Notes under the pieces: generated by a model
The model's input: the letters and a program-made list of their open reading frames with translations, nothing else
What the model was told of the DNA's origin: nothing
Database searches by the model: none
Origin: Acidimicrobiia bacterium
GTDB taxonomy: Bacteria; Actinomycetota; Acidimicrobiia; Spongiisociales; SHLN01
Assembly (NCBI GenBank): GCA_030624805.1
Contig: JAUXJL010000076.1
Span: forward strand, 1-8,199
Length of the DNA: 8,199 nucleotides
Direction: 5' to 3'
Shown here: in pieces, positions 1 to 5,856 of the stretch
Numbering within the stretch: the stretch's first letter is position 1
How the letters are laid out: each line of letters begins with the position of its first letter
Translations under genes and position numbers: made by a program

Positions 1-134
1 GCGAGGTAGTCCTCGCACGCATCGAAGGCAATAAGTCCCTGCGCCAGCGCAGGCGTGCCGGTCCCAATCGGCAGCGGTGCGCAGGCGGTTAGGAGAACGG
101 TAAAGGCGCCAAGAAGTGCACGTTTCATAGTCAT
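1..134 (-). CDS. Secreted lipoprotein, N-terminal fragment; possibly a beta-propeller domain protein
   Basis: Only the first 45 codons lie in the window; the gene runs off the left edge. The N-terminus has a basic start (MTMKR), a hydrophobic stretch and a lipobox LLTAC with Cys at residue 18, so export and lipid anchoring are expected; an ALAQ-type signal peptidase I site near residues 29-32 is an alternative reading. The segment at residues 37-44 (FDACEDYL) resembles the opening of the C-terminal beta-propeller family (PF09826), whose members begin with a Phe-x-x-Cys-Asp/Glu-x-Leu pattern after the signal sequence. That assignment rests on a few residues and is tentative. ATG at 134 and ATG at 128 are both possible starts; neither has a strong Shine-Dalgarno sequence. 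The gene is divergent from the sulfotransferase-like gene across about 196 bases. Confidence 0.5.
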   Translation of the reverse strand, partial: MTMKRALLGAFTVLLTACAPLPIGTGTPALAQGLIAFDACEDYL

Positions 135-330
135 CAAACCCCGGTATGTGTCTTTGTTGGCACTCTGACGGCCACACAGCGTGTCCAGGTTCCTGACGCT
201 TTAGGATTTCTCGGCCGACCGGAGGGATCGGTGAGTCTCGACCATGAGGCAGAACCCCCGGGCGAGGCGCGCGAAGCTATGACGGATCGGTCGGGGAAGG
301 AACGAGGAGCACTAGAAGGGGGTGGACACG
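135..330. other. Divergent intergenic region, no gene
   Basis: This stretch separates the leftward lipoprotein gene from the rightward sulfotransferase-like gene and should carry both promoters. I could not pick out a convincing -35/-10 pair for either. An AAGGGGG run at 315-321 lies 9 bases before the ATG at 331 and serves as a plausible ribosome binding site. The short open frames crossing here have no family-like features. Confidence 0.5.
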
Positions 331-1206
331 ATGCGAGACTTCGTCGTCTTTTTCCACGGGGGTGAGGGAACGAGCGCACTGCTCCGCCTTCTCGACAATT
401 TCGAGCGGATCGCCATCCTCCACCAAGTTGACAACCGCGGCTGGGAACCATTCGATCGACACAACTGCGGCAGGATGCGACTCAAGCGGCTCGAACGTTG
501 CCTCAATATCGTTTTCGGCACGAAACCGATCGACTTTGAACGCCTGAATCAGATCTACACCCGGGCGGGGGCGCTCCCGCTCGAAGCATCTACCGGCGAC
601 CTGGCAGTCGGCTTCAAGATGCGCTTCAGGCCACCGAGGACCGTGTTGCGGAGATCGGTCCTCGGACGCCTGAGCAGGTTTCTCAACAGACCGGCTTCGT
701 GGGTCTTCACCCGCATGATGTTCCGAACGCTGCGGAGAAATCATGTGGTCGTGTTCGTAGCCGTTCGCCAGGACCTGCTGCGGTGGGCTCTCTCCCTTTA
801 CCACGGGGACGGAACAGGCAAACCTGGGCATCTGCAGTTTCGCTTGGCTAGGGGCGAGATCAATCGAGACGACATCGACACGATTCATGTTGACTGCTCG
901 AGGCTCGATGAGATCGTTGCCGACTGCGAGGCGTCTTACGCCCGCAAACGGCTCCTGATCCGAAAGTTGGAACGAGCAGGTATCCGGGTTCAGCCGCTCC
1001 TCTACGAAACGTTCCTGGCCGACAAGCACGATTACTTCGGCACGCTATTCGATGCGTTGGGGGCCGAAGTCTCACGAGCAGAAATCGATGAGGCGCTCGA
1101 CAAGGGCTCGTACTTCACAAAGGTTCACTCCGACGAGATCGCCGATTTTGTCGAAAACCATCAAGAAGTCGAGGAGCGGTTCGGCGATCGGTTCGTTGCG
1201 TGGTGA
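331..1206 (+). CDS. Sulfotransferase-like protein
   Basis: The 291-residue product resembles PAPS-dependent sulfotransferases of the Stf0/Sulfotransfer type. An N-terminal strand-loop-helix at residues 5-23 (FFHGGEGTSALLRLLDN) occupies the place of the 5'-phosphosulfate loop. A VRQDLLRWALSLY segment at residues 145-157 matches the 3'-phosphate-binding pattern Arg-x-Asp-x4-Ala-x-Ser-x-Tyr. A C-terminal YETFLAD...LFDALG block (225-244) matches the usual late helix of the family. There is no signal peptide or membrane segment, so it is probably cytoplasmic. The acceptor cannot be deduced. I chose ATG 331 over the in-frame GTG 322 because AAGGGGG at 315-321 is spaced correctly for 331 and touches 322. 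It converges on tyrA with 32 bases between the stops and no clear terminator. Distant similarity only, so the class is likely but not certain. Confidence 0.6.
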   Translation: MRDFVVFFHGGEGTSALLRLLDNFERIAILHQVDNRGWEPFDRHNCGRMRLKRLERCLNIVFGTKPIDFERLNQIYTRAGALPLEASTGDLAVGFKMRFRPPRTVLRRSVLGRLSRFLNRPASWVFTRMMFRTLRRNHVVVFVAVRQDLLRWALSLYHGDGTGKPGHLQFRLARGEINRDDIDTIHVDCSRLDEIVADCEASYARKRLLIRKLERAGIRVQPLLYETFLADKHDYFGTLFDALGAEVSRAEIDEALDKGSYFTKVHSDEIADFVENHQEVEERFGDRFVAW

Positions 1207-1238
1207 CCATATGAGGTCCCACCAATCGCCCGGGTCCG

Positions 1239-2264
1239 TCAAGCCAAGAACAGTCCTTCCGCTTCCAATGCCCCCCGCAAGGTCTCCGCTTCGCCCGGGC
1301 GAACCGACAGCGTGAGGATGCCTCCTCCACCGTAGGTGGCGTGACGCAGCTGCAGATCTCGAACGTCGACCGAGCTGGCTTCTAGAGCGTGACCGACCTT
1401 GGCCAACTCGCCCGGCTCATCGGCGAGAGCCACTGCCACCGCGACCGCGGCGGGTGCCATCGCCTTTCGAGTCTCCTGCGATGCACTGAGCGCCCTGCTG
1501 ACGTCGGCGGACCGTCCCTCCCGGACCGCATCGGCCCAGCGGTGCAACCGACCGGCATATGACTCGATAACGGCCGCCAAAGTCTCGCCATTGCCTACCA
1601 ATAGATCGGTCCACAGTGCAGGATTGGATGCTGCCACCCTGGTGAGGTCGCGGAAGGAGCCCGAGGCCAGGCCAAGCCCGGCCGGATGGTCGGTGGCCTC
1701 TCCGAGAAGAGCTGCCGCCAGTACCTGGGGCAGGTGGCTGACCACGGCCACGGCATCGTCGTGTTCAGCAGCCGACATCCGCACCGGGTTGGCTCCGACG
1801 CTCGTCACGATGGCCTCGAGAGCGTCGAGGTCATCCGATCTAGCGCCATCGGTGACCAGGATCCACACCGCCCCCCGAAAAAGCGAGGACGAAGCCGCCC
1901 CGGGGCCCGATACCTCGCGTCCAGCCATCGGGTGACTCGAGACAAAATGGGCCAGGCGGCTGCCGTGCTCCACGACTCCTGCCTTGACCCCGGCCACATC
2001 GGTAACGAGCGCGTCGGTCGACAACCGGTCGAGAATCTCAGGGACCGATGACGGTGGGCCGGCCAGCACGATCAGATCGACCCCCTCAATCGCAGCAGCT
2101 TCAGATTCGGCGACGGTCTCGAACGTTCCGAGCGCCGCAATCTCACGACGGACGAGGGGGTCGGGATCCCAGCCAATGGTGTGCCATCCACCGGCAGACA
2201 GGCCGAGAGCCACGGATGATCCAATGAGGCCCGTCCCTATGACGGCGAGCCTTTGTGAACTCAA
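1239..2264 (-). CDS. tyrA: Prephenate dehydrogenase with C-terminal ACT domain
   Basis: TyrA oxidatively decarboxylates prephenate to 4-hydroxyphenylpyruvate in tyrosine synthesis. The 341-residue protein starts with a dinucleotide-binding fold (GTGLIGSS, residues 10-17). It carries the TyrA landmarks in order: TDVAGVK (88-94), HPMAG (111-115), AAEHDDAVAVVSHLPQ (165-180, with the His region used in catalysis) and SFRDLTRVAASNPALW (203-218). Residues about 272-341 form an ACT domain, which in this family usually mediates feedback control by tyrosine. The likely start is a TTG at 2264 that overlaps the aroF stop (TTGA, 2261-2264), so translation is probably coupled. The next in-frame options would remove part of the nucleotide-binding strand. 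Together with aroF it forms a two-gene aromatic amino acid operon. Confidence 0.93.
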   Translation of the reverse strand: MSSQRLAVIGTGLIGSSVALGLSAGGWHTIGWDPDPLVRREIAALGTFETVAESEAAAIEGVDLIVLAGPPSSVPEILDRLSTDALVTDVAGVKAGVVEHGSRLAHFVSSHPMAGREVSGPGAASSSLFRGAVWILVTDGARSDDLDALEAIVTSVGANPVRMSAAEHDDAVAVVSHLPQVLAAALLGEATDHPAGLGLASGSFRDLTRVAASNPALWTDLLVGNGETLAAVIESYAGRLHRWADAVREGRSADVSRALSASQETRKAMAPAAVAVAVALADEPGELAKVGHALEASSVDVRDLQLRHATYGGGGILTLSVRPGEAETLRGALEAEGLFLA

Positions 2265-3274
2265 ATGCTCAACCCAACCGCGGTCCCGATCTTGCGCAGC
2301 TCATCCATCAGCTCCATGAAATCGTCGGGAAGCAGAGCCTGGGCACCGTCGACCTTGGCAGTTTCGGGGGCTTGGTGCACATCGATGAGCAGGCCATCAG
2401 CTCCGATGGCGACCGCCGCCTTGGCGAGCGGACCGACCAGATATTTATGTCCACCCGAATGGGAGGGATCAATGATGACAGGCAAGTGCGACAGATGTTT
2501 GACCACTGGAACGGCCGAAATGTCGAGCGTGTTGCGAGTCGACGGCTCGTACGTGCGAATCCCCCGCTCGCACATGATGATGTCGTGATTGCCTTCTTTG
2601 TAGATGTATTCCGCCGCGTTGAGCCACTCGTCAATGGTGGCGGTGAATCCTCGCTTGAGCAGCACGGGCTTTTTCTGTCGACCGATTTCACGGAGCAGGG
2701 TGAAGTTGGCCATATTGCGGGTGCCAACCCGGATGAGATCGGCGTATTCGGAAACCACTTCGACGTCCCGAGGATCCAGTACCTCCGCAATGAAAGGCAT
2801 ACCCAGCAGGTCTCGTACTTCTCGCATCAAGATCAGGGCCTCTTCGCCAAGACCCTGAAACGAGTATGGGGAAGTGCGCGGCTTGAAGGCATCGCCGCGC
2901 AGAATGACCGCCCCCGCCTTCTTCACCGCCTCGGCAGAAGCCAGCAATTGTTCGCGACTCTCCACCGCGCAGGGACCGGCCATCATGGCGAAGTGCCCGC
3001 CACCCACCGGCACGTCGCCAACGGTGATCACTGAATCCTCAGCCTGAAACTCCCGAGAGACGAACTTGAACTCCTTGAGCACCGGTACCGCTCGCTCGAC
3101 ACCGCCCATGGCCTCCCACGGGAGCTGCTGGATAATCCCCCTGTCCCCCACCGCCCCGATGACGGTCCGTCGCTGCCCCGAGGACACGTGAGCGTCGGCG
3201 CCCACGTCCCTGAGGCGATCCACTACGGCCTGGACCTGTTCGGCGGTGGCCTCGAAGGCCATGACGATGATCAT
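2261..3274 (-). CDS. aroF: 3-deoxy-7-phosphoheptulonate (DAHP) synthase, AroF type with N-terminal ferredoxin-like domain
   Basis: This enzyme condenses phosphoenolpyruvate and erythrose 4-phosphate in the first step of the shikimate pathway. From ATG 3274 the product has 337 residues: a ferredoxin-like regulatory domain (about 1-70) and a TIM barrel with AGPCAVES (99-106), FKPRTSPYSFQGLGEE (130-145), LLKRG (205-209), CERGIRTYE (235-243) and DPSHSGG (269-275). Cys102, His272 and Asp309 fall at the positions of the metal ligands in the Thermotoga maritima enzyme, which supports the start; the fourth ligand, usually Glu298, is Asp here. The commonly conserved RGGAFKP reads RGDAFKP. A longer frame from a TTG at 3364 adds 30 residues of low-complexity sequence and is rejected. 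The ATG has no Shine-Dalgarno sequence but sits 7 bases after a TACCAT element, suggesting a leaderless mRNA. tyrA follows with overlap. Confidence 0.95.
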   Translation of the reverse strand: MIIVMAFEATAEQVQAVVDRLRDVGADAHVSSGQRRTVIGAVGDRGIIQQLPWEAMGGVERAVPVLKEFKFVSREFQAEDSVITVGDVPVGGGHFAMMAGPCAVESREQLLASAEAVKKAGAVILRGDAFKPRTSPYSFQGLGEEALILMREVRDLLGMPFIAEVLDPRDVEVVSEYADLIRVGTRNMANFTLLREIGRQKKPVLLKRGFTATIDEWLNAAEYIYKEGNHDIIMCERGIRTYEPSTRNTLDISAVPVVKHLSHLPVIIDPSHSGGHKYLVGPLAKAAVAIGADGLLIDVHQAPETAKVDGAQALLPDDFMELMDELRKIGTAVGLSI

Positions 3275-3281
3275 GGGGGAG

Positions 3282-3287
3282 ATGGTA
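3282..3287 (-). promoter_or_regulatory. Putative -10 element of a leaderless aroF promoter
   Basis: On the minus strand TACCAT fits the TANNNT consensus and is followed by 7 bases (CTCCCCC) and then the aroF ATG at 3274. The intervening bases contain no Shine-Dalgarno sequence. This arrangement is typical of leaderless transcripts in actinobacteria. No good -35 hexamer is visible at the usual spacing. Confidence 0.5.
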
Positions 3288-3487
3288 GGGCGACCACGAA
3301 ACGTTCGCCCACCGACCAGCCCCGACCGCCCACCGCCTACGGCCGAGCTTCCGCCGGTCGGCAAGCTTTTACCCGAGAGAACACGTGGGGCGGCGTTGAA
3401 TAGGCCGATCCGGTTTTGTCAGGAAGCCCCACGCGCTGCCAACCACCGCCCCGGTTCGGCCTCTGAGAACAGAGCTTGCCTAGCCGA

Positions 3488-3662
3488 TCACCAGCCACCC
3501 TCGTAGACAATCACTTTGGATGCCCTTGGGGTCTCGGAAGTACAAATAACTAGATCCCCACGGCCGCGGATTGGGCCCTTCATGGGAGAGGTGATCCGGC
3601 AGGCTCCGAATGAATGACTCCAAGTCCTCGACACGGAACTGAAGGCGTAAGACTGCTTGCAA
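3488..3662 (-). pseudogene. Glyoxalase/VOC-domain gene remnant, truncated and frameshifted
   Basis: The minus strand encodes a segment (LRLQFRVEDLESFIRSL, then RPWGSSYLYFRDPKG) typical of the C-terminal half of a VOC (glyoxalase/bleomycin resistance/dioxygenase) domain, where the DPxG turn is normally followed by a hydrophobic last strand. That strand, KVIVYEGGW with its own stop at 3488, is present in a different reading frame, so a single-base insertion lies in or just after the GGCATCC at about 3518-3524. The N-terminal half of the roughly 120-residue domain is missing: upstream of the TTG at 3660-3662 an in-frame TAA blocks extension. In its present state it probably makes no functional enzyme. 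A sequencing or assembly error could explain the frameshift but not the missing N-terminus. It abuts the xre promoter. Confidence 0.6.
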
Positions 3663-3691
3663 TAGTTAGCACAAATCGCTACAGTTGCAAG
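3656..3691. promoter_or_regulatory. Promoter of the xre–hbhA-like operon inside an operator-like inverted repeat
   Basis: A rightward promoter can be read as TTGCAA (3657-3662), a spacer of exactly 17 bases, and TACAGT (3680-3685), 10 bases before the xre ATG. The same bases form an inverted repeat: left arm CTTGCAATAGTTAGC (3656-3670), 7-base centre, right arm GCTACAGTTGCAAG (3678-3691). The arms differ by a one-base gap and two mismatches. An Xre protein bound here would cover both -35 and -10, so autorepression by the downstream gene is the natural inference. Confidence 0.6.
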
Positions 3692-3695
3692 TGAC

Positions 3696-4040
3696 ATGAA
3701 GGACCAGGTCACGGAGCTCGGAGAGTTTATTCGGGCACAGCGCGAACGGAGTGCGATCTCGGTTCGAAACCTGGCAGAACGAGCAGGGATATCGAATCCC
3801 TACCTCAGCCAGATCGAACGTGGGCTTCGGAAACCGTCGGCCGAGATCCTGAAGGGGATTGCCAAAGGGTTGTCCCTTTCGGCCGAGACGCTATACGTGC
3901 GTGCCGGGTTGCTCGAGAATTCCGATGGCACGGCCTCGGTGATCGAAGCGATCGATGCCGACCCGGCGTTGACGGCTCGCCAGCGACAGGCTCTGCTTGA
4001 GATCTATCGGAGCTTCCTTGACCAGAACGACGAAACGTAG
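3696..4040 (+). CDS. Xre-family helix-turn-helix regulator (Rv0474/MLDSR-like)
   Basis: The 114-residue protein has an Xre/Cro-type HTH at about residues 8-67 (LGEFIRAQRER..., recognition region ISNPYLSQIERGLRKPS at 32-48). A short C-terminal helical segment follows (SVIEAIDADPALTARQRQALL, about 81-101, then EIYRSF), probably for dimerisation. It is the first gene of a two-gene operon whose second product has a Lys/Pro/Ala-rich tail. In mycobacteria and rhodococci an Xre regulator (Rv0474, MLDSR) lies directly upstream of hbhA/MLDS and controls it, so orthologous function is a reasonable inference. The inverted repeat over its own promoter suggests autoregulation. ATG 3696 is the first start of the frame and has only a weak ribosome site (GCAAG), consistent with a very short leader. 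Confidence 0.85.
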   Translation: MKDQVTELGEFIRAQRERSAISVRNLAERAGISNPYLSQIERGLRKPSAEILKGIAKGLSLSAETLYVRAGLLENSDGTASVIEAIDADPALTARQRQALLEIYRSFLDQNDET

Positions 4041-4044
4041 GAGG
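4039..4044 (+). promoter_or_regulatory. Strong ribosome binding site overlapping the xre stop codon
   Basis: AGGAGG lies 8 bases before the ATG at 4053 and includes the AG of the xre TAG stop. It is the best Shine-Dalgarno match in the window, which suggests the second gene is translated far more strongly than the regulator. Confidence 0.8.
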
Positions 4045-4052
4045 ACCACACA

Positions 4053-4484
4053 ATGGTCACAACGAAAGATGGAAGAAAGGCCGCGTACGCCCTCATCGGC
4101 GCACCGGTGTGGGCTGCCAAGAAGCTGACCGAGATGACGAGCGACGTCGGCGACGTTACCCGACGCGAGTTCGACGCTTGGGTCAAGGAAGGTGAGCAGC
4201 TGGCGAAGCGCCTCAGCGATGGCAAGATGGTTGAGGAGTGGAGCGAGCGGGTAGACCTCGATCAGATCCAGGAGCAGGTTGAGAAGCTCCGCGACCAGCT
4301 CGAGGGTGTACTTGGCAGCTGGCGGGAGAACTTCCGTACCGACGACAAGCCGGCCGCGGAGCCCGCAGCCAAGAAGCCGGCCGCTCGCAAGCCCGCCACC
4401 AAGAAGCCGGCCGCTGGCAAGCCCGCAGCCAACAAGCCGGCGGCTGAGAAAACGGCCACCAAAAAACCCACGGCCAAGGAGTAG
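4053..4484 (+). CDS. HbhA/MLDS-like protein with Lys/Pro/Ala-rich C-terminal tail
   Basis: The 143-residue protein has three parts. Residues about 8-26 form a short amphipathic, fairly hydrophobic segment (KAAYALIGAPVWAAKK). Residues about 30-96 are charged and predicted helical or coiled-coil. Residues 99-143 are a tail of repeated KPAA/KKPA units. There is no signal peptide and no transmembrane helix. The same plan, helical body plus lysine-rich tail, is seen in mycobacterial heparin-binding haemagglutinin and in the rhodococcal lipid-droplet protein MLDS, whose tail binds DNA or polyanions; both sit behind an Xre regulator as here. Binding to nucleic acid or polyanion through the tail is therefore inferred; lipid-droplet or polymer-granule association is possible but unproven. 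Histone H1-like tails give a similar composition, so homology of the body needs a profile search. It ends at a strong terminator. Confidence 0.7.
   Translation: MVTTKDGRKAAYALIGAPVWAAKKLTEMTSDVGDVTRREFDAWVKEGEQLAKRLSDGKMVEEWSERVDLDQIQEQVEKLRDQLEGVLGSWRENFRTDDKPAAEPAAKKPAARKPATKKPAAGKPAANKPAAEKTATKKPTAKE
4344..4460 (+). repeat. Tandem 30-base repeat encoding the Lys/Pro/Ala tail
   Basis: Two near-identical 30-base units (4371-4400 and 4401-4430, each starting AAGAAGCCGGCCGCT) are flanked by a diverged 27-base unit at 4344-4370 and a diverged copy at 4431-4460. They encode ten-residue blocks such as KKPAARKPAT and KKPAAGKPAA. The low divergence of the middle pair at DNA level points to recent slippage or recombination, so tail length probably varies between strains. 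Confidence 0.8.
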
Positions 4485-4521
4485 CCACCATTAACGCTAC
4501 GGCTTAGGCCGCAAGACAGGG

Positions 4522-4550
4522 AGCGCCCCGATGAGGGCGCTTTCTTCTTT
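4522..4550 (+). terminator. Rho-independent terminator of the xre–hbhA-like operon
   Basis: AGCGCCC (4522-4528) pairs perfectly with GGGCGCT (4535-4541) across a six-base loop CGATGA, and the stem runs into the T-rich tract TTTCTTCTTT (4541-4550). It lies 38 bases after the stop of the second gene. Confidence 0.85.
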
Positions 4551-4817
4551 GGTGGCTCGGGTCAGAAGTCAGATCTGGTTCTGTGAACGTGGCTGAGGTA
4601 GGTGATGCGGCCTGCTCATCTTGATGCGAGGACCTTTGCCGTTTGTCATCCCCGACCGGCATGGCCCGGCGACCTACGGTTGGGTGCGGCCGAGTTATGC
4701 AGGTAGGCGCCGCCGTGCTCCCATCCTGACCAGGAGCTCACGCTGTACGACCAACGGCGACCTCTTGAGGACGCCCTCATACATTGACCACCGCAGGCTT
4801 TCGACTAGCGGCCCGGC
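4551..4817. other. Intergenic region without a supported gene
   Basis: This 267-base stretch lies between the terminator and the 3' end of the leftward clpS operon, so both neighbours point into it. The only frame of some length (4621-4824, plus) encodes an Arg/Ser/Pro-rich product with no recognisable motif and no ribosome site. A dyad at 4563-4583 (CAGAA, 2 bases, palindrome CAGATCTG, 1 base, TTCTG) is the only structure I noticed. No good terminator for the leftward operon is visible; GAGG/CCTC at 4767-4778 is too weak. Confidence 0.5.
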
Positions 4818-5222
4818 TCAGTGACTAACTGCGGGCGGCAAACTCTTCGCATGGTTCACCCAGCGCTTCACCATGACCTCGGTTGGAAGCCGACGCACCA
4901 GGCGCTTCTTGGAATTGACCTGGGTCATCCTGACGAGCAGCGATTGGGGGTTGCGGTTGCGGAGCTCCTTACAGGTGTCGACTCCGGCGGCCTCCAGGAG
5001 ATCCGAGTACTCCTCGCCGATGCCCTTGACCCGCATGAGGTCGGCCCGGTTCACCCAGTCAAGGATCTGACGTTCGGTGAGCCCGGTGTTGGAGGCCAGT
5101 TCCCGGCGGCCGCTCCGGGTTCCGGCTCTGCGAAGAAGTTTCTCGGTCGTGCGTACCCCCGACTTGCGGAGGGTGCGAGCCTCCGTTCGTTTCATCCCGT
5201 CAATCGTGTCGATCGAGCCCAC
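4818..5222 (-). CDS. DUF4332 helix-hairpin-helix protein
   Basis: From GTG 5222 the product is 134 residues and matches the DUF4332 (PF14229) plan: an N-terminal HhH-like unit (IDTIDGMKR...SGVRTTEKLL, residues 4-30), a central helix pair (ELASNTGLTERQILDWVN, 41-58), a second HhH unit with the hallmark ADLMRVKGIGEEYSDLLEAAG (60-80), and a basic end (KKRLVRRLP, 105-113). The molecular role of the family is unknown; HhH units usually bind DNA without sequence specificity. The first unit has GMK where relatives usually have GIG, the second is intact. GTG 5222 is preferred because AAAGGA at 5228-5233 lies 5 bases upstream and the frame then starts with the family's conserved first strand; a longer frame from 5405 would overlap the preceding gene by 137 bases. 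It is the last gene of the clpS operon, 46 bases after the MobA-like stop. Confidence 0.8.
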   Translation of the reverse strand: MGSIDTIDGMKRTEARTLRKSGVRTTEKLLRRAGTRSGRRELASNTGLTERQILDWVNRADLMRVKGIGEEYSDLLEAAGVDTCKELRNRNPQSLLVRMTQVNSKKRLVRRLPTEVMVKRWVNHAKSLPPAVSH

Positions 5223-5268
5223 GCCAATCCTTTCTGATCCTTCCCCTAGGCAATTTAGCAACAGGCCC

Positions 5269-5856
5269 TTAGCCCGCGCCAAATCGTGCGACGGCATCGG
5301 CGATGTCGGTCGGGACGGAAATCTTCGGTGGAGCCAAATCGTCGCCCCGAATCTCAGTAACCCACTCCGGATGTGCCCTGGCAATATCAAGCGGATCGAG
5401 GCCACGACTCATGAACCGATCCCATTGACTCCGATCCAGCAGGATCGGATAGCCGGGCTGGTAGCGGTACACCGGCACGGTGACCGCGCCGGCGTGGACG
5501 GACAAAAGGGCATCGAGGTGGGCTCGCGACACACCGGGCTGATTGGCGAGTGTGATGAAAGCAGGGCGGTGAATTCGCTGGCGGGACAGGTAGTCGAGGC
5601 CCGTGCGCATTGAAGACCCGGTCCCCCCCTCCCACTCGTAATTGACGATGACGACTGCACCAACGAGGTCAGCTTTCTCGAGTATCTCTTCGGCGCGCCA
5701 TCCGAGAACGACGACCAGTGGATCAAGCCATTGACTCATGCGGCCGACCAGCATTTCGAGCAACGGCCGACCACCCACGTCAACCAATTGAACCGGCTCA
5801 CCCAGCGGCTCCGACGACCCGGCCGCCAGTAGCACCCCGGCTACGTCCGAGCTCAT
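5269..5856 (-). CDS. MobA-like nucleotidyltransferase-fold protein lacking signature residues
   Basis: The 195-residue protein has the length and layout of the MobA/MocA/CoxI-type NTP transferase family: LLAAGSS (9-15), LVVVLGW (47-53), GGTGSSMRTGLDYL (77-90), LANQPGVSRAHLDALL (103-118), and a late RAHPEWVTEI (159-169). Several hallmark positions differ. The G-x-x-R-M-G-x-x-K loop reads SSEPLGEPVQ, so Arg and Lys are replaced. The Mg-binding Asp of the DQP motif is Asn105. GHP reads GYP (135-137), and the terminal D-I-D-T-P reads KISVP (178-182). Together these suggest loss of metal-dependent nucleotidyl transfer, perhaps with retained ligand binding. It overlaps DUF2017 by ATGA (5853-5856) with GGAGAGG upstream. 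I see no molybdenum cofactor genes nearby. The family assignment is firm; the inactivity is inference. Confidence 0.75.
   Translation of the reverse strand: MSSDVAGVLLAAGSSEPLGEPVQLVDVGGRPLLEMLVGRMSQWLDPLVVVLGWRAEEILEKADLVGAVVIVNYEWEGGTGSSMRTGLDYLSRQRIHRPAFITLANQPGVSRAHLDALLSVHAGAVTVPVYRYQPGYPILLDRSQWDRFMSRGLDPLDIARAHPEWVTEIRGDDLAPPKISVPTDIADAVARFGAG

Noticed and set aside
277..1029. 250-residue open frame on the minus strand
   Set aside because: It is antisense to the sulfotransferase-like gene, whose motifs are family-like. Long antisense frames are expected in high-GC DNA, and the product has no recognisable motif.
1207..1238. Terminator between the convergent sulfotransferase-like and tyrA genes
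   Set aside because: No stable stem with a T tract on either strand; GGTCCC and GGGTCC are not complementary.
1399..1935. 178-residue open frame on the plus strand
   Set aside because: It is a shadow of tyrA, rich in Ala, Ser, Arg and Thr, without motifs or a ribosome site.
2255..3034. 259-residue open frame on the plus strand
   Set aside because: It lies wholly antisense to aroF, which is certain from its motifs; the product resembles no family.
3275..3364. Upstream TTG start giving a 30-residue longer DAHP synthase
   Set aside because: The extra residues are Gly/Arg-rich and unlike the family, while the ATG at 3274 places all metal ligands at the standard positions.
4621..4824. 67-residue open frame in the convergent gap
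   Set aside because: No ribosome site, Arg/Ser/Pro-rich product, and no family-like segment; probably chance.
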